Shown: piece by piece, positions 54,166 to 63,530 of the stretch
Position numbering within the stretch: position 1 is the first letter of the stretch
Layout: each line of letters starts with the position of its first letter
Assembly: GCF_013366925.1 (NCBI RefSeq)
Contig: NZ_JAALDK010000001.1
Span: 2,425,089-2,489,088 of the forward strand
Direction of reading: 5' to 3'
Source of the DNA: Paraburkholderia youngii
GTDB taxonomy: Bacteria > Pseudomonadota > Gammaproteobacteria > Burkholderiales > Burkholderiaceae
Length of the DNA stretch: 64,000 bases
The notes under the pieces: generated by a model
The model's input: the letters and a program-made list of their open reading frames with translations, nothing else
Databases searched by the model: none
What the model was told of the DNA's origin: nothing
Made by a program: the position numbers and the translations under genes

Positions 54166-55590
54166 ATGAGCATACTGATTCGCAATGCAGCGGCCATCAT
54201 GACCGGTGGCGACGGCAGCGCCGAAGAACCGGCGCGCGTGGATGGACCGGACATCCGCATCGAAGGCGAGACGATCGCAGCGATTGGCAGGCTCGCGCCG
54301 CGCGAGGGCGAGACGATCGTCGATGCCTCCGATTGCGTGGTCTATCCGGCGTGGGTCAACACACATCATCATCTTTTCCAGTCGCTGCTCAAGGGCGATC
54401 CTTCGGGACTCAACGCCTCCCTCACGCCGTGGCTCGCCGCGACGCCGTATCGTTTTCGCGTACTCTTCGATGAGAAGCGCTTCCGCCTCGCTGCCCGCAT
54501 CGGGTTGATCGAACTGATGCGCTCGGGATGCACGACGGTCGCGGACCACAACTACCTGTACTACCCGGGCATGCCGTTCGACAGTTCGGCGATTCTCTTC
54601 GACGAAGCGGACAAGCTCGGCCTGCGCTTCGTGCTGCTGCGCGGCGGTGCGACGCGCACGCGCCAGCTCGAAGCCGAGTTGCCGACCGCGCTTCGGCCTG
54701 AGTCGCTCGATGCATATCTCGCCGATATCGAGCGGCTGGCATCGACTTATCACGATGCATCACCGCGCGCGATGCGTCGTGTCGCGATGGCGCCGACCAC
54801 CGTGCTCTATTCGATTTCGCCGCACGAGATGCGCGAGACCGCCCGCGTCGCGCGCAGGCTCGGCTTGAGGATGCACAGTCATCTGTCGGAGACGGTCGGC
54901 TATCAGGACAGCGCGAAGGCGATCCATGGTGCGACGCCCGTCGAGTTCTGCGGCGAATACGACTGGCTCGGCGACGATGTCTGGTTCGCGCATCTCGTCA
55001 AGCTCGATGCGCGCGAGATCGCGCTGCTCGCCGAGACTGGGACCGGGGTCGCGCATTGTCCGCAATCGAACGGGCGGCTCGGCAGCGGCATCGCGCCGGT
55101 GCGCCAGCTGGCGGACGCGGGCGTGCGAGTGTCGATCGGCGTCGATGGCGCGGCGTCCAACGAAGCCGCCGACATGATCTCCGAGGTCCACATGGCGTGG
55201 CTCGCGCAGCGCGCGCGGCGCGGCATGGCGGCGCAACCTGTCTATCGCGGCGGCACGTTCGAAGGCGGCGCCGACGCCGCTTCGGTGGAAGAAGTCGTGC
55301 ACTGGGGGACGGCGGGTGGCGCGCGCGTGCTTGGGCTCGAAGGCGTCGGGCGAATTGCGTCGGGCTACTCGGCCGATATCGCCGTGTACCGGCTCGACGA
55401 TCCCCGCTACTTCGGTCTGCACGATCCAGCGATCGGACCGGTGGCGTCGGGCGGACGGCCGACGGTCGCGGCACTATTCTCGGCGGGACGCTGCGTGGTG
55501 AAGGACGATGCCGTGGCGAATGTCGATCTCGGCGAACTGCGACGGCAAGCGCTGGCCGAGGTCAGCGGCATACTGGCAGAAGTGGCGTAA
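54166..55590 (+). CDS. Amidohydrolase, AtzB/TrzA or 8-oxoguanine deaminase type
   Basis: 474 residues, 10 bases after the permease stop. Metal site: VNTHHHLFQSLL, HSHLSETVGYQD, VWFAHLVKLD and GVDGAASNEAADM, the pattern of cytosine/8-oxoguanine deaminases and triazine hydrolases. It removes an amino or chloro group from an N-heterocycle by hydrolysis. With the Rieske oxygenase and transporter it suggests a catabolic route for a purine, pterin or triazine-like compound; the true substrate is unknown. Confidence 0.88.
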   Translation: MSILIRNAAAIMTGGDGSAEEPARVDGPDIRIEGETIAAIGRLAPREGETIVDASDCVVYPAWVNTHHHLFQSLLKGDPSGLNASLTPWLAATPYRFRVLFDEKRFRLAARIGLIELMRSGCTTVADHNYLYYPGMPFDSSAILFDEADKLGLRFVLLRGGATRTRQLEAELPTALRPESLDAYLADIERLASTYHDASPRAMRRVAMAPTTVLYSISPHEMRETARVARRLGLRMHSHLSETVGYQDSAKAIHGATPVEFCGEYDWLGDDVWFAHLVKLDAREIALLAETGTGVAHCPQSNGRLGSGIAPVRQLADAGVRVSIGVDGAASNEAADMISEVHMAWLAQRARRGMAAQPVYRGGTFEGGADAASVEEVVHWGTAGGARVLGLEGVGRIASGYSADIAVYRLDDPRYFGLHDPAIGPVASGGRPTVAALFSAGRCVVKDDAVANVDLGELRRQALAEVSGILAEVA

Positions 55591-56085
55591 CGGCGGCTCT
55601 CGCCCGCCTGTGTATTTCCGGTGGCGAAGTCAGGCCTGCTACGGCGGCCCTCGACTGCATCAGGAACTCCCGGCGCGCGTTGGTGACCTGAGGCAGGCGC
55701 CACTCCGACATATTCGCGACATGCCACGCTCGCTCAATCGGTGTAGACGGCACGGGAAGCCTCGCCAGGAGTCCCGCCTGCATCTCGAGCGCACACGCGT
55801 GCAGCGAAAGGAACGCCACGAGTCCCGCTTCGACGAGCGGCTTGATCGCGTCATTGCTCGATAGCTCGGACGCGTCATGCAGCTTCAACCAGGCCGCTTC
55901 GACAAGACGTCCAATCGCGACACGCGTACCCGAGCCGCGCTCCCTGACGAGCAGGTTCGCCGACTCGAGATCGGTCAGGTGAAAATGCTTTGCGCGCATG
56001 AGCGGATCGACCACGCCTTTCATGCGAAACGGAACCACATCCGCTTCGAGCAGACGCGCTACAGAGATCGCGCATAACTGGATGG
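55562..56085 (-). pseudogene. LysR-family regulator remnant (C-terminal half)
   Basis: About 170 codons: ARLLEADVVPFRMKGVVDPL, RAKHFHLTDLESANLLVRER, GSGTRVAIGRLVEAAWLKLH, ASELSSNDAIKPLVEAGLVA, FLSLHACALEMQAGLLARLP match the substrate-binding domain of CbbR-type LysR proteins. The HTH half is missing and sequence homology stops near 56085. It overlaps the end of the amidohydrolase gene by 29 bases and may once have controlled that operon. Confidence 0.7.
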
Positions 56086-56204
56086 GTACAACCGGCCATG
56101 AACGGCCTGTCTTAATGTGCTCGCGAGCGTCCGCTCAAGAGCCAGGTTTCTGACAATTTGGTGATTGCACGAGATACGACCGCCGGGGGTAAAGGACGAC
56201 GGGA

Positions 56205-57116
56205 TCAGTTTGGCGTCACATGTCGGGGCAGGTCGACCCGGTCCTGGTTGAACGCGTTGGTAAAAAACTGCACGAGGTCGTCGCGAGCCTGTTGCCGTGC
56301 CTGCGGATCGGGACGCACACGAATGGTGCCTCCATGACGGCGGTTGGCCCCTGGATCGTTGAATTCGCGCGGGCCGTCGAATACGTCGAACTCGTGGGTG
56401 GCGCCGGGAAAGCTGCGTATCGACAGATGCATCGCGTCCTTGGGAGGCAGGCTGTGCAGCAAATCCTGGCAGGCGGCATCTCCGCCGTCATAGTCGTCCG
56501 CGGTCCCGACGAAAATCCTGACTGGCGCGTCGACGAGATTCCCAAACTCGGCGCCCGGTACGTGGTTGAACAGCCAGCAGACGGGGTAAAAGGCTACCGC
56601 GGCCTTCAGGTTTACTTGATCGCCTAGAAGAGCGTCGCTGTGGCGATGGGTCATCATCAGCAAACTCTCTATGGCGCCCATAGAACTGCCCAGAATTCCA
56701 ATTCGCGACGCGTCGATATTTGGCCGCTCGGCTAGCAGACGGTAAGCGCCGGCGATATCGGGCAGGTTGTCAGAGAGATTTTTGGGGCGGCTGGAAGATC
56801 CACCCGGAAGGTTGCGCCCGCCCCATTGATCAATCTCGAGCGTCGCTATTCCGGCGCGATTGAGTGCCGCTGCGTAGTAGACGCCGCGATAACTGAGGCC
56901 GGACGTTCCGTGCATCAGGATGACCGCAGGAAGTTTCCCGCTTACGTCCAGCGGGATCTGCAGACGCGCGGCGATCATGATTGTCTGGCCGTTCCAGATG
57001 ACCGGGTAGGCGACGTAATTAATCCGCAGGTGCGACGTTTCCTCCCACGCGTTCGTGATGCCGCACGGCATAAGTAGCAAAACCGTAACGAACAAGGTAA
57101 CCAGCGAGCGTTTCAT
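56205..57116 (-). CDS. Exported alpha/beta hydrolase (dienelactone-hydrolase-like)
   Basis: 303 residues from ATG 57116 with GGAGG 6 bases upstream. Signal peptide MKRSLVTLFVTVLLLMPCGI, cleavage near TNA-W. Oxyanion motif LMHGTSGLSYRG, nucleophile GILGSSMGAIES, acid VGTADDYDGG, histidine PGATHEFDVFDG: a full catalytic triad. Substrate unknown; likely a periplasmic esterase or carboxymethylenebutenolidase relative. Confidence 0.88.
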   Translation of the reverse strand: MKRSLVTLFVTVLLLMPCGITNAWEETSHLRINYVAYPVIWNGQTIMIAARLQIPLDVSGKLPAVILMHGTSGLSYRGVYYAAALNRAGIATLEIDQWGGRNLPGGSSSRPKNLSDNLPDIAGAYRLLAERPNIDASRIGILGSSMGAIESLLMMTHRHSDALLGDQVNLKAAVAFYPVCWLFNHVPGAEFGNLVDAPVRIFVGTADDYDGGDAACQDLLHSLPPKDAMHLSIRSFPGATHEFDVFDGPREFNDPGANRRHGGTIRVRPDPQARQQARDDLVQFFTNAFNQDRVDLPRHVTPN

Positions 57117-57511
57117 CCGGAACCTCCAACGTGTCAGGGGCGCGGTTATCGATCGACGAATCCGCTCCATTTTCATCATAGGCGCGGGCATCAATCGAAT
57201 ACGTTCGCATTCGGGTCTTGGCGGCTCTTTGGCGTTTCCCTCGTAGCTACTGCGCAAGATCAAGCAACGGTTGATGGATGGCAGATTCAGAGGGCTGGCA
57301 GTCGTCTTACACGGTGCTTTGGCCGTCAGCCCTCGGAGATCGGCAAGGCAGTGGCGTTTCTCGCCTCCGGCGATGCCAGCTTTGTGAATGGCGCCGAGCT
57401 CTTTGACTGAGGGACGGCGCAGGTTTGAGCACTCGTCGCGACGCTTTGCGAAGTATCGCCGCCAGCCGGCGACACAACCCGCATGTCGCCGGCAACAAAC
57501 GAGAAAACAGA
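57117..57511. other. Intergenic region containing a dehydrogenase relic
   Basis: Apart from the SDR fragment listed separately at 57318-57428, no gene is seen. Confidence 0.4.
57318..57428 (+). pseudogene. SDR dehydrogenase C-terminal remnant
   Basis: FGRQPSEIGKAVAFLASGDA, SFVNGAELFD, stop, then GTAQV matches the last 35 residues of classical SDRs (normally ELFVDGGTAQV). A few bases are deleted at the VDGG step, giving the stop. Nothing of the upstream gene remains. Confidence 0.65.
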
Positions 57512-59245
57512 CTAGTGAATCACCCGCGTCACGCCGCGGCCGCGCGGATCGGCGGCAGCTTCCGGCGTATCGCCGTTGACCTTGATCGCCTGGATGTCGC
57601 CGCTGAAATCCTGGCCCTTCAGCACGTAACCCTTGGCTTCGATCTGCTTCGCGAGTTCGCCGTCGATGGGCTTGTACGGCTCCCAGAAGATCGTGTTCGG
57701 CGGCAGCAACTGGTGATGGAAGCGCATCGCAGCCACCGCTTCAGGCAACGGCATGTTGAAATCGTAGATGTTGTTGGTCACCTGGAAGATCGACGTGAAG
57801 ATGCGCGAGCCGCCCGGCGTGCCGATCACGAGCGACACCTTGCCGCCCTTCGTCAGGATCGTCGGGCTCATCGACGACAGCGGACGCTTCTTCGGTTCGA
57901 TCGAGTTCGCATCGCTGCCCACCACGCCGAACATGTTCGCGACACCCGGCTTCGCGGAGAAGTCATCCATTTCGTCGTTCAGGACAATGCCCGTGCCTTC
58001 CGCCACGACGCCCGAGCCAAAATAGCCGTTGATCGTGTATGTGTTCGACACCGCGTTGCCCCACTTGTCGATCACCGAGAAATGCGTCGTCTCAGCCTTC
58101 TCCGGCATTGTCGTTCCGAGGCCCGGCTGCACGCTCTTCGTATCAGACGGCGTAGTCGGGTTGACTTCAGCAGCGCGTTTGGCGATGTATGCCTCATCGG
58201 TCAGTTGCGCGACCGGCACCTTGTAGAAATCGGGATCGCCCAGATATTGCGCGCGATCGGCAAACACGCGCTTTTCGATTTCCGCGATCAGGTGCACGTA
58301 CTGCGCCGAATTGAGCGTCACGTCCTTGAAGTCAGGTGCGATGTCAGCCTTCATCTTCAGCAGCTGCACGAGGCCGATGCCACCCGAACTCGGCGGCGGT
58401 GCAGTGATCACGCGATAGCCATTCCAGTCGGCCTGAATCGGCTGACGCCATACCGCCCTGTAGTCCTGCAGGTCGCGCTTCGTGATGAGACCGTGGCCAC
58501 GCATCGATGCCGCGATCAGATCGGCGGTCTTGCCGTTGTAGAAGTCTTTAGCGCCCTGGTCGGCAATGCGTGTCAGCACGGCGGCGAGATCGGGCTGCTT
58601 GAAGTTGACGCCCTGCTTGAGGTTGCCGAAATACGTATCGAAGTTCGTCTTGCCCTCGAATTCTTTCGAGGCTTCTTCGCGACGCTTGTCCAGCTGCTCG
58701 TCGACTTCGAAACCGTCGTGGGCATACTTGATGGCAGGCGCCAGTACCTGCTTCCATTTCAACTTGCCGAAGCGGTGTTGTGCCTCCCACATGCCGGCGA
58801 CCGTGCCCGGCACGCCGACGGCATAGTAGCCGTACAGGCTCTTGCCCTTGATGACATTGCCCTGCTCGTCGAGATACATGTTCTTCGTGGCAGCGAGCGG
58901 TGCGCGCTCACGATAGTCGATGAAATACGGCTTGCCATCGACGTACAGCGTCATAAAGCCGCCGCCGCCGATGTTGCCCGCTTCCGGATACGTCACGGCA
59001 AGCGTGAAGGCAATCGCGACCGCGGCATCGACCGCGTTGCCGCCTTCCTTGAAGATCTTCTCTGCAGCATCGGCGCTGTATTTGTCGGCCACGGCGATCG
59101 CCGACGCGGTGAGTACGGCCGGCTGCTGTTTCTCAGGAATTTTCGCATAGGCCGGTGCGGATTCGAGAAAGCCGGTCGAAACGGCTGCGAGTGTGACCAG
59201 TGCGAAGCCGCTCGCGGACGATTGCGCCCTGTTTAAAAGCTTCAT
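57512..59245 (-). CDS. ggt: Gamma-glutamyltransferase
   Basis: 577 residues from ATG 59245 with GGGGGA 6 bases upstream. Signal peptide ending APAYA-K (residue 34). The precursor is cut before the catalytic Thr in KAETTHFSVIDKWGNAVSNT (about residue 385). Large-subunit marks: EAGNIGGGGFMTLYVDGKPY, IDYRERAPLAA; small-subunit marks: PLSSMSPTI and VIGTPGGSRIF. It hydrolyses or transfers the gamma-glutamyl group of glutathione in the periplasm. Complete length. Confidence 0.94.
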   Translation of the reverse strand: MKLLNRAQSSASGFALVTLAAVSTGFLESAPAYAKIPEKQQPAVLTASAIAVADKYSADAAEKIFKEGGNAVDAAVAIAFTLAVTYPEAGNIGGGGFMTLYVDGKPYFIDYRERAPLAATKNMYLDEQGNVIKGKSLYGYYAVGVPGTVAGMWEAQHRFGKLKWKQVLAPAIKYAHDGFEVDEQLDKRREEASKEFEGKTNFDTYFGNLKQGVNFKQPDLAAVLTRIADQGAKDFYNGKTADLIAASMRGHGLITKRDLQDYRAVWRQPIQADWNGYRVITAPPPSSGGIGLVQLLKMKADIAPDFKDVTLNSAQYVHLIAEIEKRVFADRAQYLGDPDFYKVPVAQLTDEAYIAKRAAEVNPTTPSDTKSVQPGLGTTMPEKAETTHFSVIDKWGNAVSNTYTINGYFGSGVVAEGTGIVLNDEMDDFSAKPGVANMFGVVGSDANSIEPKKRPLSSMSPTILTKGGKVSLVIGTPGGSRIFTSIFQVTNNIYDFNMPLPEAVAAMRFHHQLLPPNTIFWEPYKPIDGELAKQIEAKGYVLKGQDFSGDIQAIKVNGDTPEAAADPRGRGVTRVIH

Positions 59246-60129
59246 TGAATGTCCCCCATGATTGTTGCTCCCTTTGCGACAGAAAAGTCTCGCCCTCGGC
59301 TTATAACATGCCACTGACCGGTTTGCGAATGCCGCTGCATCCCCTTGACGCTCGTGCCAGCCGGGTTGACGATTTGTGGAGCGATTTACGCGAAGCGGGT
59401 GGGACAGCGCGACTGGCTGCCGGGATTCGAACATGGGCTCCGTGAACTGCTGGATGACCGACAGCGCGTCCGCCCGCTTCAGCCGTAGACCGCATTAAGA
59501 ATGTCAACTCACGAGATATCGTCCCCGTCCCGTTCGAGCCTTGGCTGACAAGGGATTCGCGGGTGCGTATGAAAGGTGTCGCTTATGTCCAGAGACGAGC
59601 GAGCGGCCGAACACGCTTTCAATGGAGATGGCGGGATCGCAGCGTTGAAGGACGGCTGTCGTAAAGGGTTGACCCTTTACGGGAGCTGCCGGTCGACGAC
59701 AGGCGATAGCCACTCGATGTTGCAAGATCATCGTCGGACCGCGTCCGGGCCACAAGCGGTCGCTCATCGATGCGGTCATCTTGCCATTCGAACGTCGCTT
59801 GCGACATCGGGAACAGCCCTTGAGATCGACCGGCATGCGCAACGGAGAATCAGATGTCTGTCTGAGCCTTCGGTGAAAGCGTCCGATAGTCATTCTTTGA
59901 GCATGGCGGCCGCGGCTCCGAGACTGTTCGCGCCTTCGCGGCAGGCGCGCGGTTAATACGGCTTACCTTGGATCCGAAACGCGTCGTAGCGCCGCGATGT
60001 GAATGCCCTGCTGCGACCAAATTCAGCGCGCAACAGAGCAATGATGAGCGCGACACGTTGAGACTGTTGTCGGCGAAATGGCACGGCAAAGTACTGCGCC
60101 GAAGCGCGTGGAGCAGGCAAGCGGGGCGC
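59246..60129. other. Long intergenic region with a palindrome
   Basis: About 880 bp without a convincing gene. Short frames (for example GQRDWLPGFEHGLRELLDD on the plus strand to 59488) look gene-like but have no start or recognised family. A perfect palindrome GTAAAGGG-TTGA-CCCTTTAC lies at 59661-59680. Confidence 0.4.
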
Positions 60130-60690
60130 TCAGTAATGAATTGTCAGCGGCTCGGGATAGTGTTGCGTGAGCGAATAGGAGCTTTCGGGAGCCCAGGCTT
60201 CCAACGTCTCCTGACCGGGCGCGCATCGGCCGCTCACCAGGAAAGACATAAAGGTCGTCTGGACTGAGTAAGTGTCGCCCGCAATATATACGGTCGCATC
60301 GACTCCTTGTCTGACGATTTGGGATGGCCGTACTTGCGAGGTCGCGGCAGCGTTCGGAGTGATCAGCGGGCTGCCACTGCAGTCTGGCGTCGGATATGCA
60401 GAGAAGTCGCCCGCCCATTGATATTGCGACGCCGAATGCTGACTACCGCTATTGATGCTTACCCGTTGAATCGGAGCAAAAATCACCGCGCCGTTCACGA
60501 GAAGAATAGTGCCAAGCGGTACATAGCTAACCAGCGGCCCCACCATCTTGCCTTGGCTGTCAAAGACCTTCAGAGTGCGTTGTCCACCCCGTTCGCCGCT
60601 TTCCCTACCGCCTGACCCGCTTCCGTCGAAGCCGTAAGCCAAAGTCGTCATACTTAGGGCGAGGAGAGCAACCACCAGCACATTGCGCAC
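60130..60690 (-). CDS. Exported protein of unknown function
   Basis: 186 residues from GTG 60690 with GGAGG 5 bases upstream; an ATG at 60702 overlaps this site and is less likely. Signal peptide MRNVLVVALLALSMTTLAYG followed by a Gly/Ser-rich linker. The body (GPLVSYVPLGTILLVNGAVI, DFSAYPTPDCSGSPLI) has two Cys (DCS and GRCAPG) that could form a disulfide. No known family. Confidence 0.7.
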   Translation of the reverse strand: MRNVLVVALLALSMTTLAYGFDGSGSGGRESGERGGQRTLKVFDSQGKMVGPLVSYVPLGTILLVNGAVIFAPIQRVSINSGSQHSASQYQWAGDFSAYPTPDCSGSPLITPNAAATSQVRPSQIVRQGVDATVYIAGDTYSVQTTFMSFLVSGRCAPGQETLEAWAPESSYSLTQHYPEPLTIHY

Positions 60691-60711
60691 TTGAACCTCC
60701 ATTGTCAGTGA

Positions 60712-60910
60712 TGCGGCTAGGGTCGGGCTTTACCTTTGGCGGCCGCAACTCCCGGCACAGCACCCGGATCGCGTGCTTCCGATGGTAACCCGTCAACTCA
60801 ACGAATTCGTCCAGTATCTGGCGTTTCTCATTCCGGTCAGAACGGCGATACCGCTCGCCGACTGCTTCAGTCAATTCCTGTCGTGTTGTCATGCTGAGTC
60901 GCCTTGTCAT
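60712..60910 (-). pseudogene. N-terminal remnant of an ISNCY/integrase-type transposase
   Basis: MTTRQELTEAVGERYRRSDR, NEKRQILDEFVELTGYHRKH, AIRVLCRELRPPKVKPD is the start of the transposases with a GYHRKHA motif found in ISNCY-like elements. Only about 65 codons remain, ending next to the secreted-protein gene. Confidence 0.6.
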
Positions 60911-61016
60911 AAGTCGCTCCCGCCTGCATTCTGACGGGTAGCAAATTACATGAGGCAACGACCCTCACCTGGTAACAAAAAACCTGAGTCAATGCGCAAA
61001 CACCGCCACCGATTTA

Positions 61017-61781
61017 CTACCAACCCTCCAGGCGTAACGTTGCCCGCACGAGCCGCTGCTCCTCCTGTTCGATTTCCCGCAGATTTGCGCATACGCTCGC
61101 GATGTGATCTGACGCTGCCTTGCGCGCCTGTTCGGGCAGTTGGCCGGTGACAGCGTTATAAAGCCTTGCATGCTGGCGATCGATGACACGCTTTTGCGGC
61201 TCGCGATGATAGAGATTGTTCACCGATGCGAACACCGAGCTGAGCAGCAGCTCAGTCAGCGAACTCAACGTATGCACCAGCACGGGGTTATGGGATGCCT
61301 CGCAGATCGCAAGGTGAAATGCGTGGTCGAGCCGCGCATGGGTCGACGCGCTGGTCTCCTTACCGTGGGCCTCCAGCATCTCTTCATAGCGGCGCGTAAT
61401 CAATACGAAGTCGGCGGGAGTGCCACGCAGCGCCGCAAGACGAGCGGATTCCGCTTCCAGCATCTGGCGAACCTCAAACAGATCGTAAAGCGTGCGCGGT
61501 TGCGAGCCGAGCAGATGCATCAGTGGCGTCAGCGCCGGCTGCACACTCAAGTTCGCAACGAAAGAGCCCCTCCCATGCGATGTTTCGATGATGCCGCGAG
61601 CTCGTAACAGTTTGAGCCCCTCGCGCAGCGCCGTTCGCGAAACGCCGAGCTTGTCGGTGAGGCGTCGCTCCGACGGCAACGCCTGCCCGGCTTTCAGGAC
61701 GCCGTCTACGATAAGTCGCTCAATCCGCTCGGCGACCACGTCGGCAACCTGCCTAGCGTTCTCCGTAATCTCTGCCTGCAT
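61017..61781 (-). CDS. glcC: FadR-family regulator, GlcC-like
   Basis: 254 residues from ATG 61781. Winged helix VADVVAERIERLIVDGVLKA, LPSERRLTDKLGVSRTALRE (residues about 10-70), then FCD domain with metal-ligand candidates ARLDHAFHLAICEA and DRQHARLYNAVTG. It is divergent from glcDE with a TGGTATGACCA operator in between, typical for GlcC/LldR/PdhR relatives; glycolate-responsive control is likely. Confidence 0.88.
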   Translation of the reverse strand: MQAEITENARQVADVVAERIERLIVDGVLKAGQALPSERRLTDKLGVSRTALREGLKLLRARGIIETSHGRGSFVANLSVQPALTPLMHLLGSQPRTLYDLFEVRQMLEAESARLAALRGTPADFVLITRRYEEMLEAHGKETSASTHARLDHAFHLAICEASHNPVLVHTLSSLTELLLSSVFASVNNLYHREPQKRVIDRQHARLYNAVTGQLPEQARKAASDHIASVCANLREIEQEEQRLVRATLRLEGW

Positions 61782-61795
61782 CGCCGGTATTCCAC

Positions 61796-61813
61796 TGGTA
61801 TGACCACATACCA
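61796..61813. promoter_or_regulatory. FadR-type operator between glcC and glcD
   Basis: TGGTATG-ACCA-CATACCA: 7-base perfect arms, containing TGGTNNNACCA, the consensus of PdhR/LldR/GlcC-like regulators. It is 15 bases upstream of the regulator start. Confidence 0.7.
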
Positions 61814-62030
61814 ATGCTATCACGGATACTATCGGTATAAGCGACGACTCCTTTACTAATCGCCACTCTGGCTCAGTCAGCGGAAATTCGTGCCGATAAA
61901 AACTGGTAAGACCACCAGATAATGCCATCGACAGCCGCGTGCACACCCGCAACAATGCCATACAGAGAGCCTGCACGCCGCTGACATTGCCCCGCGATCG
62001 CACGTCAGGCACAAGGCTAGGAGACCCCCC

Positions 62031-63530
62031 TTGAGCTACCACTACGACGAGAAAATCGACGGCCCAATTGCGACACACGACAAAGCCACGGTCATCGCGC
62101 AGTTGCGGGCGTTGATCCCCGACCTGCAATTGCTCCACGAGCAGGAAGATCTGCGGCCTTTTGAATGTGACGGCCTTGCCGCCTATCGCGCAACGCCGAT
62201 GCTGGTTGCGCTGCCGCACACGGTCGACCAGGTCGAGACCTTGCTGAAATTCGCCAACGCCCAGCAAATTCCGGTGGTGGCACGCGGCGCCGGAACAGGT
62301 CTGTCAGGGGGCGCGCTGCCGCTCGAGAAAGGCATCCTTCTGGTGATGGCGCGTTTCAATCGGATTGTCGAAATCGATCCCGAAGCTTGCACCGCGCGCG
62401 TACAACCGGGCGTGCGCAACCTCGCTATCTCGCAGGCCGCAGCGCCTCACGGCCTCTACTACGCGCCGGACCCGTCATCACAGATCGCATGCTCGATTGG
62501 CGGCAACGTCGCAGAGAATGCAGGTGGCGTGCATTGCCTGAAATATGGGCTCACCGTCAACAACATTCTCAAGCTCGAGATCCTCACTATCGACGGCGAA
62601 CGCATCACGCTCGGCTCGGACGCTCTCGACGCACCGGGGTTTGACTACCTCGCGCTCTTCACTGGCTCCGAAGGCATGCTCGGCATCGTCACAGAAGTCA
62701 CGGTGAAGCTGTTACCGAAGCCGCAAAGCGCAAAAGTGCTTCTCGCCAGCTTTGACGACGTCGAAAAAGCTGGAGCAGCAGTGGCCCAGATTATCGGCGC
62801 GGGTGTCATTCCGGGAGGCCTCGAAATGATGGACAACCTCGCGATCCGCGCGGCCGAGGATTTCATCCATGCCGGTTATCCGGTTGACGCGGCAGCGATC
62901 CTATTGTGCGAAGTGGACGGAGTCGATAGCGACGTGCAGGAAGACCTCGCGTGTGTGGAAGCTCTCCTACGTGCGGCGGGCGCTACTGACATCCGGGCCG
63001 CGAAGGACGAAGCCGAACGGCAGCGGTTCTGGGCTGGTCGCAAGAATGCATTCCCTGCTGTGGGCCGTATCTCCCCCGACTACTACTGCATGGACGGGAC
63101 GATTCCGCGCCGCGAATTGCCGCGCGTACTGAAGGGCATCGAAGCGTTGTCGAACGAATATGGGCTGCAAGTAGCGAACGTCTTCCATGCGGGTGACGGC
63201 AATATGCATCCTCTGATTTTGTTCGACGCGAACGCACCTGGCGAAACCGAACGTGCCGAAGTGCTCGGCGCGCGCATTCTCGAGCTGTGCGTTGCAGTGG
63301 GCGGCAGCATCACCGGGGAACACGGCGTCGGCCGTGAAAAGATCAACCAGATGTGCGCGCAGTTCAATAGCGACGAACTGACCTTCTTCCATTCGCTGAA
63401 AGCCGCGTTCGACCCCTCAGGCCTGCTCAACCCCGGCAAGAACATTCCCACCCTGCACCGGTGTGCCGAGTTCGGTTCGATGCACGTCCACCACGGCGTA
63501 CTGCCCTTTCCCGAACTGGAGCGTTTCTGA
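62031..63530 (+). CDS. glcD: Glycolate oxidase subunit GlcD (FAD-linked)
   Basis: 499 residues from TTG 62031 with AGGAG 8 bases upstream. Oxidises glycolate to glyoxylate with GlcE and GlcF at the membrane. FAD-binding PCMH domain: VARGAGTGLSGGALPLEKGI, PDPSSQIACSIGGNVAENAG, FTGSEGMLGIVTEVTVKLLP. C-terminal domain: NVFHAGDGNMHPLILFD, SITGEHGVGREKI, DPSGLLNPGKNIP. Length is normal. The stop overlaps the glcE start. Confidence 0.94.
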   Translation: MSYHYDEKIDGPIATHDKATVIAQLRALIPDLQLLHEQEDLRPFECDGLAAYRATPMLVALPHTVDQVETLLKFANAQQIPVVARGAGTGLSGGALPLEKGILLVMARFNRIVEIDPEACTARVQPGVRNLAISQAAAPHGLYYAPDPSSQIACSIGGNVAENAGGVHCLKYGLTVNNILKLEILTIDGERITLGSDALDAPGFDYLALFTGSEGMLGIVTEVTVKLLPKPQSAKVLLASFDDVEKAGAAVAQIIGAGVIPGGLEMMDNLAIRAAEDFIHAGYPVDAAAILLCEVDGVDSDVQEDLACVEALLRAAGATDIRAAKDEAERQRFWAGRKNAFPAVGRISPDYYCMDGTIPRRELPRVLKGIEALSNEYGLQVANVFHAGDGNMHPLILFDANAPGETERAEVLGARILELCVAVGGSITGEHGVGREKINQMCAQFNSDELTFFHSLKAAFDPSGLLNPGKNIPTLHRCAEFGSMHVHHGVLPFPELERF

